DNA of 64,000 nucleotides from Henricia sp. BOLD:AAB3569 (lineage: Eukaryota; Echinodermata; Asteroidea; Spinulosida; Echinasteridae), in NCBI GenBank assembly GCA_037783545.1, contig JBBELK010000372.1, positions 62,001-126,000 of the forward strand, read 5' to 3'. The position numbers were made by a program, and so were the translations under genes. The notes under the pieces are model-generated. The model was not told where the DNA came from. It saw only the letters and a program-made list of their open reading frames with translations, and did not search any database. Each line of letters begins with the position of its first letter. The first letter of the stretch is position 1. Of this stretch, positions 47,513 through 58,791 are shown one piece after another.

Positions 47513-47691
47513 CAGTGAAACTTGTCTATAGTGGCCACCCTCGGGACCGTAAAAAACTTGCCACTATAAAGAGGTGGCCTCTTAATAGAGGTTTTTAAGC
47601 ATTATACACATGGCATTTGAGACCAAAGGTGGGTGGCCACTATATGCGGTTGGCCTGTTTATCAAGGTGGCCTTAATTGCAGGTTTCACTG
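47513..47691. mobile_element. TA-flanked MITE, family P
   Basis: Ends CAGTGAAACTTGTCTATAG / CAGTGAAACCTGCAATTAAG are inverted and flanked by TA. The interior is built of GTGGCC / GGCCAC repeats. Confidence 0.8.
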
Positions 47692-48475
47692 TATTTGCAT
47701 ATTTGGATAGGTTGCGAGGGGGAGATGCCTGCCTTGCAAATTCGTTTTGAAGAACGTGGTTTTTTTACTATAATAGATATACATTATACACTGCATGCTC
47801 ATCATCTTCGACTCCCCAGCTCAAACGCCGTACGTTCGCCGGGAAAATGAGTCGAAAATTTGAGCATTTCGCGAACCCAAGCGTAACGAGGACTTTAAAG
47901 ATGGATTACATGATTGCAAAAACTGTATGTAACAAACGTGTGGTTGAGGATGTGTGTGCTAAAAACCGACACGTGTATACATGTATAACTTTAGATTAGT
48001 ACCTCGTCTGTGTTCCAAGAAAATGATGAAAACATGTGTCCATGTCTCAATAAATTTTCGCAGCCACCGTCCTATTTAGGCTGGTTCCTCGAGTATACTG
48101 CACGGAAAATGGAGCCATAATAGTCTGCGCACTTCCACGGAGGCTTTTCGTGTCAAGACAGCAGTACGCGTGCGCTACAAGTACACTGTGTTATACACGT
48201 GTACATACGTACGTGGCATTTAGGAGTGATTGTGCATTCAAGTGCATGCGTACATTAGTTCACTTCAGTTGCTTAACACGAAGAGCCTCGTTATCAAACC
48301 CGGAAGTGCGCAGACCGGTCTCAAATTGGTAAATTTGGAATTCGTCTACCATGGGACTCGGGGCGTAGTTTTGCTCATATGGGGGCGCTCTTGTAAAAAT
48401 TTGTGTATAGCACTGAGCTGTATGCACTGGATTGATATGCAACAATGACTGGATGGGAGATTTGATATCACGCGC
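47692..48475. other. Intergenic, nothing assigned
   Basis: No feature recognised. Confidence 0.45.
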
Positions 48476-48627
48476 CGGCCATCTTAGTACTCCCAAGACG
48501 ATGGTTTCCCAAGACTGCTCCCTGTCCATACGATTGCTTGCATCCCACTTAACACATGTACTATAGTGAAGACAGTATAACCAGTCTGAGCAACGTATTG
48601 TCTTGGGAGCACTAAATTGGCGGACGT
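48476..48627. mobile_element. Palindromic MITE, family F
   Basis: Inverted ends around GGCCATCTTAGTACTCCCAA / GTCTTGGGAGCACTAAATTG. The AGTATAACCAGTCTG segment is also at 13644-13692. Confidence 0.6.
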
Positions 48628-49511
48628 TGGCTTCAAATTTAGACGGCGTTGCCGCACCCAGAGGTTAGATTCGATGGTATACACATTTCATCTCCAATTC
48701 TTTTTCTTGCGTTGCAATAAGATGCAATTTGGGTTTAGAAGTGAGTTTAGCATCAGTATAGGTCACCCCAAAATAATCCTATTTCTGAAATTGACAGCAG
48801 CAAAGGCTAATAATCATGTACATGTACTACCTTTAAGTGCCCAAACCGGAGTTAAGTGGAAAACCATCGAATCATACCAATTTCCTTCTTGGTGCCCTGC
48901 GGGCAAAAGCTGGCTAGGGAGGGAAAATGTCCACAAATTCCCGTTTTCAATTATGTTTGTTTTGTAACTCCAACATGCCATAATAATTTTTAATTGATGA
49001 GGCACGGTCAGATTTTCTGAGCCAAATAGTGTTGAATAAGTGTGTCATTGTGAAAACAAATCCGGCCAATTTTTCATTTTCAAACTTGTGAGCTGTGACG
49101 AGTGCTGTGGAAATAGAGAGGTCTCTTTAACTTGATTATTTTTGAGCTAGGACAACACGCATCCTGAAAAGTACTATAGGCCTACATTGTCAGCGTGTCC
49201 AGAACACATTTTTAAGCCCTCACCCCGCCCCCATTTTTCCCATTGCTGTTGAGATTTTTGTAACCTATCATTTGCCATATTTCTCATTACCATTTTGAAA
49301 TTTCGCGTTCTCAATCGTCAAAAAACCACCAATGTTTTGTAAACTAATTTATTCGTTCCATAAAGCAGTGCAGTGATTACACCAACCAGCCACACTGGCC
49401 CTTTCTCGAAAGACACAGGCCAGTAAATCCCACCTCCTCCATAAGATCGTCACGGATATGCCACAGCGCATGCGCCTCAAGTCCCGGCGCACTTTTGCTA
49501 CACACGCCCAC

Positions 49512-49549
<38 letters not shown>

Positions 49550-51798
49550 CACACTGGATGAAGCAACGCGTCTAAAATTGAACCCATTTTTTCCATGGGT
49601 GTTGAGAATATTGTCAAAAGTCCACCGATGTTTGATATATAGTCTCGTTTCAGATCCTGAGCCATTGTATTGAATCACGCGTCTTTTTATTATCTGTTCG
49701 TATTATCACAAAATAAAGCACTTAGGCCTCGTTTTAATTTTTTTTTATATAGACGGTGTGACCTCTGACATCACGGCATGCATCAAAACATTGGGGGTGT
49801 GGCTATCGCTGTGGGCACGCACATATCGCTGTGCGTAAATTTGGATAGGGAATAAGGTGAATTTTGATACCTTTTACACAACGGCAGGCAAGATTTGAAT
49901 AGATGGCGTTTTAGATGTAAACAAATGGCACACGGTCTATACAGGATAAACATTTCTCAAAAAATAACATCACTTGGTTGACAAAAACAAATCAACTTTT
50001 TGAAAGACTTCCGTGAGAGTGCGCTGCGGTATGTACTGAGCCTAACCATACAGATTGTATGGCGCCAGCAAGTGGCAGCTCTATCATCGCGGGCGCACGC
50101 CTGTTCAAGGCTCATAGAGATATTAACTGGTCTGGTTCCCAGAAGAAAAAACGGCAGTCCGTTTTGTCGCTAGCAGACGACGCTAACGGTTCGAAAAACA
50201 AAACTGGACCAAGAATTCAAATGAAATTTTGGGTCCTAAATGAGGCAATTTTGAGTGCAAATCCCGTTTGTGGAACATGTATGAGACATGGTTAGACATT
50301 TGAGGGCCTTTTTGGCGAAAATGATTTACATATTTTGGACTAAACTGCAATTTTAGATCATCTTGTGGATTTACAAAACGCAAAATTTTGTTTTTTCAAA
50401 ATGTTTAGAGCAATTTCTCCAAACCACCTTTTTCCTTGATATAACAATTTATGTCGATCAAAGGAAATGTCTTTAAAAAAATAGCCATTCAAAACTTAAT
50501 TGGGCAATAAACATTATTTTACTTCAATTTGAATTTATAAACAAGCATCGCAGCGTAAGTAAACACGAGCGAATACGGCGGCGCGTGGTTTGCATTAGTA
50601 TCGATTATTGACGCTGAAACTGTTACTGTAGTCGATACCACGTGCATACCACGTGCATGGCCACTGTACCGCACGCTTTGTGCACAGTACTGCGCGTAGT
50701 ACAGGTACTAGATACATTTACGCAAATTTCGCGCCAAATTTCAAAATTGTTTGAACACAATATAAAAAAAAATTCAAATTTAGACACTAAAATAGTTCAT
50801 CAACTATACAAACAAACATCAATGTTCCCTCAATGTTGGGAAAATGATATCTTGCGAGCAATAAGGTAAATTGTAAAGTAGGCCTATGTTTTTCCCCCCA
50901 ATTTTTTTTTTAAAATCAAAGTAGGCTAATTCCGAGTCATATCTGCCTTCTTAAAGATTTGTTTGCCTTGCAATCATTTAAAGTAGGTCTTCACAAGTCA
51001 TTCTGCACATTGTTACTGGTTGTTTATTTTTGCCAAACATTGCGTAGGATAACACCCATACGATTTCGACACCAAAATGCGCGCCAAATATAAAACACAC
51101 CTACAGCGGCCGTTAAAAGTTCGCACATGCGCAGTACTCTGTGTCACCCCTGGACAGGCGTGGGCGAGGGGCGGGGATGCCTAGTCTCGTAGCCAGACCT
51201 GTTGGGGATGCTCGCCCATCATGGGTCGGGTTCGGGTGGGCTGTTCTTGAAACGCGTCCGTACGACAGGAACTCGACCCTAGAACACTGCACTCGGAATA
51301 GGATCACACGCCCACCTATATTATACGAGAACTACCCGTGTCAAGAACGGACCGCCCGAACTCGACCATTGCGAACAAGGGTTGTTGGCCGGTCTTAAAG
51401 TCTGCGTTTAAAACGATGATTCGCGCCACTTTTTTGTGTCAACTCATAATTTAAAGTAAAGTTTTGGGTCATTGCAAAAAATGATACAACGGGCTTTTAA
51501 TGAGGTCTATGTTAAAAGCAAATATTCCAGTTGCCTGGCATGAGATGCAGGGCACCTGTGCAATTAGTCGTGGCCTATTTACGATCTGAAGAACGAGTCT
51601 GCTGAGCTGCCACACTGCAGAAGACCGTGATTTATTTTTGTATAATGTTGGATAATTGTCATGAAATCACCGGGTATTTTTTGCTTTATTGTAAGGTGGT
51701 TAGAATTTTGGACTTGACAAACATAATTGTTTTGCTCGCGTGATATCCAATCACAATCATTGAGGAACAACTGCAATACCATGTTTCAAGACCACCAG
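48628..51798. other. Intergenic with an AT microsatellite
   Basis: An AT dinucleotide run lies at 49517-49541. The repeated TTGTCAAAA..CCACC(A/G)ATGTTT at 49316-49336 and 49612-49632 suggests a small duplication. 51120-51400 is GC-richer. No gene recognised. Confidence 0.4.
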
Positions 51799-51884
51799 TT
51801 GGCTTCATATCTCAATTGGTATAGGGCATCGCACATTAAACAGAAGGTCCGCAGTTCGAACCCCGGTGGAGCCAACTTGTTTTT
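51799..51884 (+). mobile_element. tRNA-like element with acceptor stem and T-run
   Basis: TTGGCTT (51799-51805) pairs with GAGCCAA (51869-51875), and AGTTCGAAC supplies a B-box-like T loop. TTTTT at 51880-51884 would stop RNA polymerase III. The T stem and D arm are mismatched, so this is likely a tRNA relic or SINE. Confidence 0.45.
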
Positions 51885-52084
51885 CACTGCATCCAGATTC
51901 CCCAAACTAATGGACATTTGTCCACATTGGTATCGAATTAATTAACCCTGGCTATCCCTGGGTCATTATCTCTAAAAGAAATCTCCTTTTTATATTTATA
52001 CATAATTTGAGAGAAAGAGAGACTTTGTTTCTTTTATTCATTTTTTAAGATTCATTTTCAGGAAGAACACAACCGGATTTTCAC

Positions 52085-52290
52085 AACGTATATGTAAATT
52101 CTATGCGTATAACAAAATGTTAACGACCACAAAGCTTGTCCGGGGCTTGTCCTACCTATAGCAACAGCTAATGTATGCAATACGAATAATAAAAACCCAA
52201 AGTAACAGGTGAATGAAATAGCTCATCTAGTCAATGTCACAAGAAACATCCACGAAGTTTGGATACATTATACGAAAACGGCCTAGACAA
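52085..52290. repeat. Two-copy repeat CC, copy 2
   Basis: GTTAACGACCACAAAGCTTG, GGGGCTTGTCC and TTTGGATACATTA match 33920-34210. Confidence 0.55.
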
Positions 52291-52550
52291 ATTTGACTCA
52301 AAAATAATTATGGATGTCAAAGTCAGATGAAAAATGTCCCAGAAAATGTTATGTGTTTTGAGCAAATCGATATCACGCCGTATAATGGGGTCGGACTTTG
52401 ATTTTGTCGCAAATGAAAGCAGCAGCAGTCGTGAGTGAAATTGAATTAATTTGCGATGTTAAAGGTAAATTCTGCCTCCTAGAGAAGCTGGATATTCCTT
52501 GAGGCTTGTATAAGATGGTTATATACAAATGAAAGTGGCACACATAACTG

Positions 52551-53380
52551 CAGGATGTCCTATAAGGTGTCCCAGAAAAAAGGAAACCGAGATCATATTG
52601 CCAAATACTCGGTAATGACTGAGAATTAAAAAACAAAACGGCAACTACTATACGTTTGATTACCGTGTCCTCTTTCTTATGACGCCAAGAAATCCAGAAT
52701 AGCTTCATATATAGATGACCGAGCATGGTTCAAAGCGAGCCTGTCAGAAATACCTTTGTACAAAACTACTTCCGATACTATGCTCGTTTGGAACCATTGG
52801 TCCTTGGTCATCTATGACTTCAAGTTATACTCCGAATGTTTTTCATCACTATTACAGTCTGTGTCGGCGCGTGTTGTCGGCGCGTGTTGTCGGCGCGTGT
52901 TGTCGGCGCGTGTCGTGTGTCGCAAGCGCAGCGTGTCGTGGGCGACAAAGAGCGTGCCAAAAGTATACGACACAACTGACGTCATAACGACACACGTTCT
53001 TGTCATCTGCCATCAAAATGGATGTAATAGATGTGATAACGCTCGTAGCTGCCTTTGTCGGTGGCGTGGATGTGTCGCAATTCGTGTCGCATATGCTGAC
53101 CAATATCACGATAAGAGTCATGGACGCCCACGACTCATTCCGACACACGGGTGCGTCATACGATTTTGAAAACAGGTTCGAAAGTGTCGGAAACCCCACG
53201 ACACACACACGACACCGACACTGTCGTATTTGTGTCGTGGGGTGCGTCGGAATCTTAAACCCACTGCCCCGAAACATCCCTGCTTCCCGACACAACTGGG
53301 GTCATTTGTGTCGGGAAGCGTGTCGGGCTTGAGGGGTTCAGCCCCTTTATCTTGGTTTCCTTTTGTCTAGGACACTCTGT
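52551..53380. mobile_element. Family Q: large element saturated with GTGTCG/CGACAC
   Basis: Ends share GTGTCC..AGA..AAAAGGAAACC in inverted orientation. The right half is packed with GTGTCG words, including a 13-bp tandem GTGTTGTCGGCGC (52861-52913) and hairpins CCCCACGACACA..TGTGTCGTGGGG (53193-53245) and TTCCCGACACAA..TTGTGTCGGGAA. Frames here are by-products. Confidence 0.65.
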
Positions 53381-53412
53381 AGTGCATTTTTTTCACTGCA
53401 TGATGTGTCAAT

Positions 53413-53683
53413 TGAAAGCCCCAATGCAACATTTGCAGTTACCCAAAATTTTACTTTAAATGTTCATAGCAATGGTAACAGACACCACATGATTTTTTTC
53501 CGGTGTAAAATGGTACCTTTGTGGGGAAAATTGCCAACCCAACTGATTTTGTTTTGTATATGCAGACAGTTTGTTAACCATTCATTCAACACAAACAAAA
53601 ATGCATGGATTTTTTCAGGTTTTCTGAAGTATTACTGAATCTGTTAGTTGAAATGTCTACAAGGCAGTTTATCAACATTATTC
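53413..53683 (-). repeat. Family BB, copy 6 (most complete)
   Basis: Reverse-complement copy spanning CCCCAATGCAACATTTGCAG to GGCAGTTTATCAACATTATT; it serves as the reference for the family. Confidence 0.75.
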
Positions 53684-54585
53684 TATTAGTTAAGTAATGC
53701 TGCTGTTTTCCAATCTGTCCTTAAGGCCAATTGTTTTTGTACCTCAAAGTGCCCAATATATACCACGAAGCTCTTTCGTTGCTAGTAATATCAAAATCAC
53801 GAAAACCGAAATCGTTCGGTTGATAATTGCAAAATTTGACAAACTAAAGGTACAATTCTGGTTAAAATTTAACACGATTTCGGTGCACGCACTATTTCTT
53901 GTGCGTTGTCCGAGAATCTTCGCTGGAGTGACTGTCACTTAAAATGAGGTTTCCACTCCGCTGATCTAATATTGATGCATCCTAGAAACACTCCCTTTTA
54001 ACAAATTCCTCTTGCGAAGCGCCGACACTATTAAATTTTGGACTACGGTGAATTGAACTGCATGAAAACAACTTTGTGCCATAAAGACGAAACTGGGTGG
54101 AAATCGTGTTCATGTTGTGTAACTGCATTAAAGTGTTTGGTACTGGAAAATAGAATTAAGTAACGACAATTAAGACATGCTAAAGCTTTTAGACCTGCAC
54201 TTATCAGAGCAAAACGCAAGTATTCTTGCATTTTGCTCTGATAAATGCAAGTCGAAAATGTAGGCCAACTCAGTCACGTGACCGCAATGTATCGAAACAA
54301 GACGCTGAAAAATATTTTTTAAAACCCGTCCACCATTTGCATTACATTTTATATTTGAAATAATATCAAAATATTAATCGTATATAAAGACGTATCGGTA
54401 ACTTTGTCCACAATGACCCGACTTAAAAAGCCCGCCTAAAAAGTCACATGGATAAATCTGCGCATGCGTAAAACGTAAATACGAACTGACTTTTTAACAC
54501 GAGCCCGTGTTTCTTTACGAAGCGAAAAATATACTGTATTCACACGTTTTACCGGTTCAATCGTGTATACCCTGAATCCGGGCCT
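53684..54585. other. Intergenic, nothing assigned
   Basis: Contains the small hairpin CTGATAAATGCAAG / CTTGCATTTTGCTC near 54205-54250. No gene recognised. Confidence 0.4.
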
Positions 54586-55119
54586 GAATCACGCGTTTGA
54601 ACAGTTTAATCGGGCCTCCTGAATCACTTCGATTGAATACAAACTACTGATTGGAAAGGTGCCAGACTACTTATGCGTTCCAAGCCTCGTCTTCAGATCG
54701 AGGCTTGGAATGCATACGTAACTGACACCTTTCCGATCATCTGTTTGCATTCTATTCTTGGGTTTCACTTTCCTGACAACCGGTTGCTATCCGCCATTAA
54801 TGTGTCCATACTATGGCACGCCAAAGCGAAAAAATAATTCAACACTGACAAATTAATGTTGACGCATATTTTCGCAAATGTTGCACAAGAAAAAAAAAAA
54901 GGTTAGCACGACTTTTAAATGTTGATAGACTGTTTAAAACTGGCATACCGTGCTTTTGTTGGCAAGTTTTAAAAAATGTTGAGACTTGTTTTTCAGGGTT
55001 GATGGCAAAATTATCAGTATGGACACAATAATGGCGGATAGCAACCGGTTGTCAAGAAAGTGAAACCAAAGAATAGAACTGGTTCGGGTTACACGAGTGA
55101 ACCGTTCAAACGCGTGAAT
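54586..55119. mobile_element. Family LL copy 2 with nested family R
   Basis: Outer inverted ends GAATCACGCGTTTGAACAG / ATTCACGCGTTTGAACGG. A 45-bp-arm hairpin lies at 54651-54745 (GTTCCAAGCCTCG / CGAGGCTTGGAA). The second half (54750-55078) is an intact family R element. Confidence 0.65.
54750..55078. mobile_element. Family R MITE, intact
   Basis: About 55-60-bp inverted ends, beginning TTCTATTCTTGGGTTTCACT and containing GACAACCGGTTGCTATCCGC. A truncated copy lies at 26988-27218 inside family S. Confidence 0.8.
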
Positions 55120-55270
55120 AGGGTCTGTAACGTTCTTGCTCTTTTTCTGGAAAGAACGTAGGCCTACACTGAAGGGTCGATCAATGGAACGGTCGCTATC
55201 ACGTAGGCCATGTCATGTACGGTTAGCTATCAACCACATAATCCGCCCATCTTCTTAGAATGCAATCAAT

Positions 55271-55471
55271 ATACCATCATCACCCAAAATGGTAAACAGG
55301 ACTACCCGAACCATTGATGCAAGGTGTACAAGCTATGTTTTAAGTACTGCATGCACGTAAGGAATTCCACAAAATCAAGACTTTGGTTAAGACTGTTACA
55401 AAAATGGTGTAAGCACACCAGTTTTAACACTTGGTTGCATACAGTTGTATTTATACTTCTGACTTCAACTG
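55271..55471. mobile_element. Family H MITE, copy 2 (left end lost)
   Basis: Nearly identical to 21630-21811 and ends ACTTCTGACTTCAACTG next to TA; the left terminus is missing. Confidence 0.75.
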
Positions 55472-55545
55472 TACCTGAAAGTGAAAGTCTTCAAACTATT
55501 AAAGGTACAAATTTTAATTTACATGTTACATGTAATATCAACCAA

Positions 55546-55639
55546 ACTTGGGATGAGACAAAAAATCGTAAGGGCCTTATCGGAATTTGAACCCGAGACC
55601 TCTCACTCACCGGGCTCTATCAGCTGAGCTATAAGGCAC
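55546..55639 (-). mobile_element. tRNA-derived SINE, family T1, copy b
   Basis: Minus strand carries GCCTTATAGCTCAGCTGATA (tRNA head) and the TCTCATCCCAAG tail. It forms an inverted pair with copy c about 100 bp away. Confidence 0.65.
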
Positions 55640-55740
55640 TGTGGTATACTTCGTCGGGTTTTCTACGTCAGAACCAAATTTTCTCTCTGTATTGCATGGG
55701 TGCGTATCTATACGCAAAGAAACCAACGCAATATCTGGCA

Positions 55741-55839
55741 TGTGCCTTATAGCTCAGCCAGTAGAGCAGCTGCCCGGCGAGTCTAGGGTCTTGGGTCCGA
55801 ATCCCGATAAGGCCCTTACAATATTTCTCTCATCCCAAT
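55741..55839 (+). mobile_element. tRNA-derived SINE, family T1, copy c
   Basis: The acceptor stem GCCTTAT (55744-55750) pairs with ATAAGGC (55807-55813), and the D and T stems also pair. TAGCTCAGCCAG and GGTCCGAATCC serve as A and B boxes. The anticodon stem is mismatched. The non-tRNA tail ends CTCATCCCAA. Confidence 0.7.
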
Positions 55840-56229
55840 ATTTCTCTGATCATACCAGATATTGCGTTGGTTATGTAATATCAAGAAAACAATAGATATT
55901 GGATACGGTATTTTGCCCCGTTACCGGTTACCTTGAGAGAAAAAAAATGTGTTTCGTGGAAAGGTTTCGAGCACACCCTTGCTTTATCCCGTGCGTTCGG
56001 GCCTCTGGCGATGAAGGTAAACGAAATTCAGTCTTACGGTTAACCGTTCAACAAGATGCTTTCAATCTCGCTGTCGTACGTGTGCGTCGATAATTAACGT
56101 TGTGCCGGCCTGTTTGTCAGGTGAGGTCTACAAGTTCATCAAACTCTATCAATAAAATGGATAAAAGGTGACGAAATTACGAGCTGTGAACGCGCCTGCG
56201 CTGGATCCGTCACGCAGTCATTTGTCAGT

Positions 56230-56345
56230 CAAGTAGGTACGGTCTCTGAGAATTCCTCTTTATTTATCACTGACGTCACTTGTCAGGAAATATTGCCCGA
56301 AGATGGTATTGCGCAACGAGAGTGAGATAGAGAGAGAGAGCGAGT
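56230..56345 (+). promoter_or_regulatory. Candidate promoter of the GPCR gene
   Basis: A perfect palindromic cAMP-response octamer TGACGTCA lies at 56271-56278, about 175 bp before the ATG. It is preceded by a TTTATTTA stretch (56260-56267) and followed by a GA-rich tract (56323-56342). These are known classes of promoter element. Their use here is inferred from position only, and no transcription start can be placed from sequence. Confidence 0.4.
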
Positions 56346-56452
56346 CGTGTTTCATTTGATGTCGTTTGCGGAAGTGTTCTTAAAGTGTGTTGCGCATTAA
56401 CGGTCGCTATCTTTCAATAACGGGACATTTTAGCTTGTTAAGGTGATTGAGG

Positions 56453-57529
56453 ATGGACGTATACGGGATGGATAATTCTACAACTACCGCAGGTGGGGAT
56501 AACTATTCTACAACTATCATGGGGGAACAAGCGACCACCAGCCCGTACCATGTCACCGCTGTCTCGCTGATCAAGGCTAGTCTCTTAGGTCTTACGGCCA
56601 TTCTCGTTCTTTTCGGCAACACCATGTGCCTCATCGTCCTCCGATTGACACACGACGGGGTCAGCCCCGTCACCAAGCTCTTCCTGGTTTCTCTGACCAT
56701 CAGCGATATCTTGGTCGGTGTGCTTGTCTGTGTGCCTGTGATCGGCTCAACCGCCCTGCAGAGCTGGCCGTACGGTGATGCCTACTGCACCGTAGTGGCT
56801 ATGTGCCACACGCTGTACTTTAACGCCAGTCTGTCCGTGTTGGCCATCAATATTGAGCGCTACATAGCAGTGATTTGGCCGCTGAGATACCCATCCATTG
56901 TCACCATAAGGAAAGCGGTTATCGCCGAGATCTTTGTGTTTGCAATGTTACTGGCGTGGACTCTGATGTACGTTCTCGGACGCAATAGGACGGCGTTTTA
57001 CTACAACAACTTTAGTGTGTGTTTCATCGATTCAAATAATGGCTCTGATTTCATGGGCCAGCTTGGAATTACGGTCTTCCTCGCCGTTCCGATGCTAATC
57101 ACGGTCATTCTTCACATTCGGCTGTTTCTACTGGCAACTCGCCATGCAGCTAAGATATCCTCCATAGTTATTGGAGACATAAACCCACCAAGAGCGACGA
57201 ACACCGAGTGCCTGCAGATCGCAGAGCCACAGGCTCATCGGCATTCCAGCACTGGAACGGTTCGTCCGGGACGCGTTCGCGCGCGTTCGTCCCCAGAGAC
57301 GAAAGCTGCAAGAACGTTCTTCATTATGGCGGCCGTTGCAGCCATTTCGTGGACGCCATATTACATCACCATCTCGTGGGAGAACGTTCGGGCCGAGCCC
57401 GTGCCGGAGGCCTGGGCCTTTGTTTCACAGATACTCCTGCTTCTCAACAGTCTATGGAATGTTATCATCTACTACACGAGGAACAACGCGTTCAGGAAAA
57501 CGGCAAACAGAGTCCTGGGTTGTTGTTAA
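56453..57529 (+). CDS. Intronless class A (rhodopsin-like) orphan GPCR, complete
   Basis: Predicted plasma-membrane seven-helix receptor of 358 residues that should couple an extracellular ligand to G proteins. The ATG at 56453 has a good initiation context (A at -3, G at +4). An in-frame TTG at 56447 is not a credible eukaryotic start, and another ATG follows at 56468. Approximate helices: TM1 38-63 (GN, N56), TM2 75-100 (D85), TM3 111-137 (C112; ERY 135-137), TM4 154-175 (W169), TM5 202-228 (P213), TM6 284-308 (SWTP 299-302), TM7 320-341 (NVIIY 336-340). C190 in loop 2 can pair with C112. N-glycosylation sequons are at N8, N17, N178, N186 and N196. The third inner loop (~229-283) is basic, and the chain ends in Cys-Cys, a possible palmitoylation site. 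The aminergic TM3 Asp is absent (C118/H119 there). TM6 has SWTP instead of CWxP, and TM7 has NVIIY instead of NPxxY. The ligand is unknown. It may belong to the lineage-expanded sensory-type GPCRs known from echinoderms; that is inference. Confidence 0.93.
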   Translation: MDVYGMDNSTTTAGGDNYSTTIMGEQATTSPYHVTAVSLIKASLLGLTAILVLFGNTMCLIVLRLTHDGVSPVTKLFLVSLTISDILVGVLVCVPVIGSTALQSWPYGDAYCTVVAMCHTLYFNASLSVLAINIERYIAVIWPLRYPSIVTIRKAVIAEIFVFAMLLAWTLMYVLGRNRTAFYYNNFSVCFIDSNNGSDFMGQLGITVFLAVPMLITVILHIRLFLLATRHAAKISSIVIGDINPPRATNTECLQIAEPQAHRHSSTGTVRPGRVRARSSPETKAARTFFIMAAVAAISWTPYYITISWENVRAEPVPEAWAFVSQILLLLNSLWNVIIYYTRNNAFRKTANRVLGCC

Positions 57530-58616
57530 CGAGTTTATCCGTGGCGGGGCTAAGAGTTTTCCTTATGAGATTCAAACACTGAACAGTGCTGCAGTTTTCT
57601 CAAGCCACCATATAGACAACATCAGCTTAGCCGCAATGGACACGCAGTGATAGTCGCAGTTCATTCAAACAGCCTGGCGCTTGACTAAGATGACCCTTTA
57701 ATGGACACGCATGGCCTTTGTTATGCACAGCACGTTAACATGGCACCTTACTAACGGACGATATTTGGCCAGCATGAACGCAAAGGCGTTCGGTAATTTT
57801 GTTCGTATACATGTATTAAAATTACACAGGCAGTGAAATGTTCAAGTTATACCACACGTCATGTTTAGTATGCAGTGTGAGTCCTGTTAAAGTGCGTTTC
57901 TGTGGCCTGTTTACATCTCATAAACATGCTTCTAATTTCCACTAGGCAACATATTTGAAAGAATGCATTCACACCTATTTCTGTTAAATATGCGGTAGAA
58001 TTGATAGCAAGGCAGGTTAAACGCATTTTAAAAAGTGAAACAACGTATTTACGTGTGCGTCAACGTGTGCCGGGTGCTTTTCAGGTTGTTTATAAATGAA
58101 TGCGAGGTTAGAGGTTGCACAAACATTCGTGACATCATCACTGATATACGCAAGCACCCCCACCCCCCTCCTCCCTCCCTCCCTCCCTATCTAAACCTCT
58201 CAACAATCTGGTTGCAATGACAAAGGCAGCGATTTTTCAATCAAACAATTAAAGCCATAAACCTAAGTGTTACGGATCAACATAGTCAAAATATTTTACC
58301 CAATCAAGGGACATGCAATATCAACTCGACGCAGATCTGCTTTTGTGAACAGTCGAACTATAAAGTTCACGACTTTGCTGTCGTTAAGTAAGATGTATTT
58401 GTAAACAGTACAAAGTGTGTGATTCAAATTGATATTTTTTTCATTTTTGCTGTACTGTAAATTATTATATTACGTTTGAGTGCAATTTATTATATTTATA
58501 AACAATTTTACTCTAAGTCCGAATCCTTGTGTTTGGCAAAAATTGGCAGGGCATACATGTATAGGTGTATACATATATATGGGATGCGAGTTTAGGTGGT
58601 AACTTTATTCTATAGT
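57530..58616 (+). other. Region downstream of the GPCR, possible 3' UTR
   Basis: No gene or repeat is recognised. An ATTAAA hexamer at 57815-57820, about 290 bp after the stop codon, could serve as a polyadenylation signal; no AATAAA was seen nearer. A C/T-rich tract of CCCT/CTCC units lies at 58151-58190. Confidence 0.3.
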
Positions 58617-58650
58617 GGTGTACATGTATTTATACTTCTGACTTCAACTG
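58617..58650 (+). mobile_element. Family H right-end fragment
   Basis: TTTATACTTCTGACTTCAACTG next to TA, identical to the right end of 55271-55471; cut by family I. Confidence 0.65.
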
Positions 58651-58652
58651 TA

Positions 58653-58759
58653 CACTCTCAGAAATAATGGTTCAAATCTGCACCCTCACGGGTGCTTATC
58701 TTTGATACAATAGCAGCACCCCTCAGGCGCGGATCCAGAGGGGGGGTTTTAGGGGTCAC

Positions 58760-58791
<32 letters not shown>

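Noticed and set aside
52852-53295. 147-codon minus frame with repeated Arg/Thr content
   Set aside because: It sits in the GTGTCG-saturated element Q, with overlapping frames on both strands.
56447-56452. Upstream TTG as the GPCR start
   Set aside because: Animals do not normally initiate at TTG here; the next in-frame codon after AGG is an ATG in good context at 56453.
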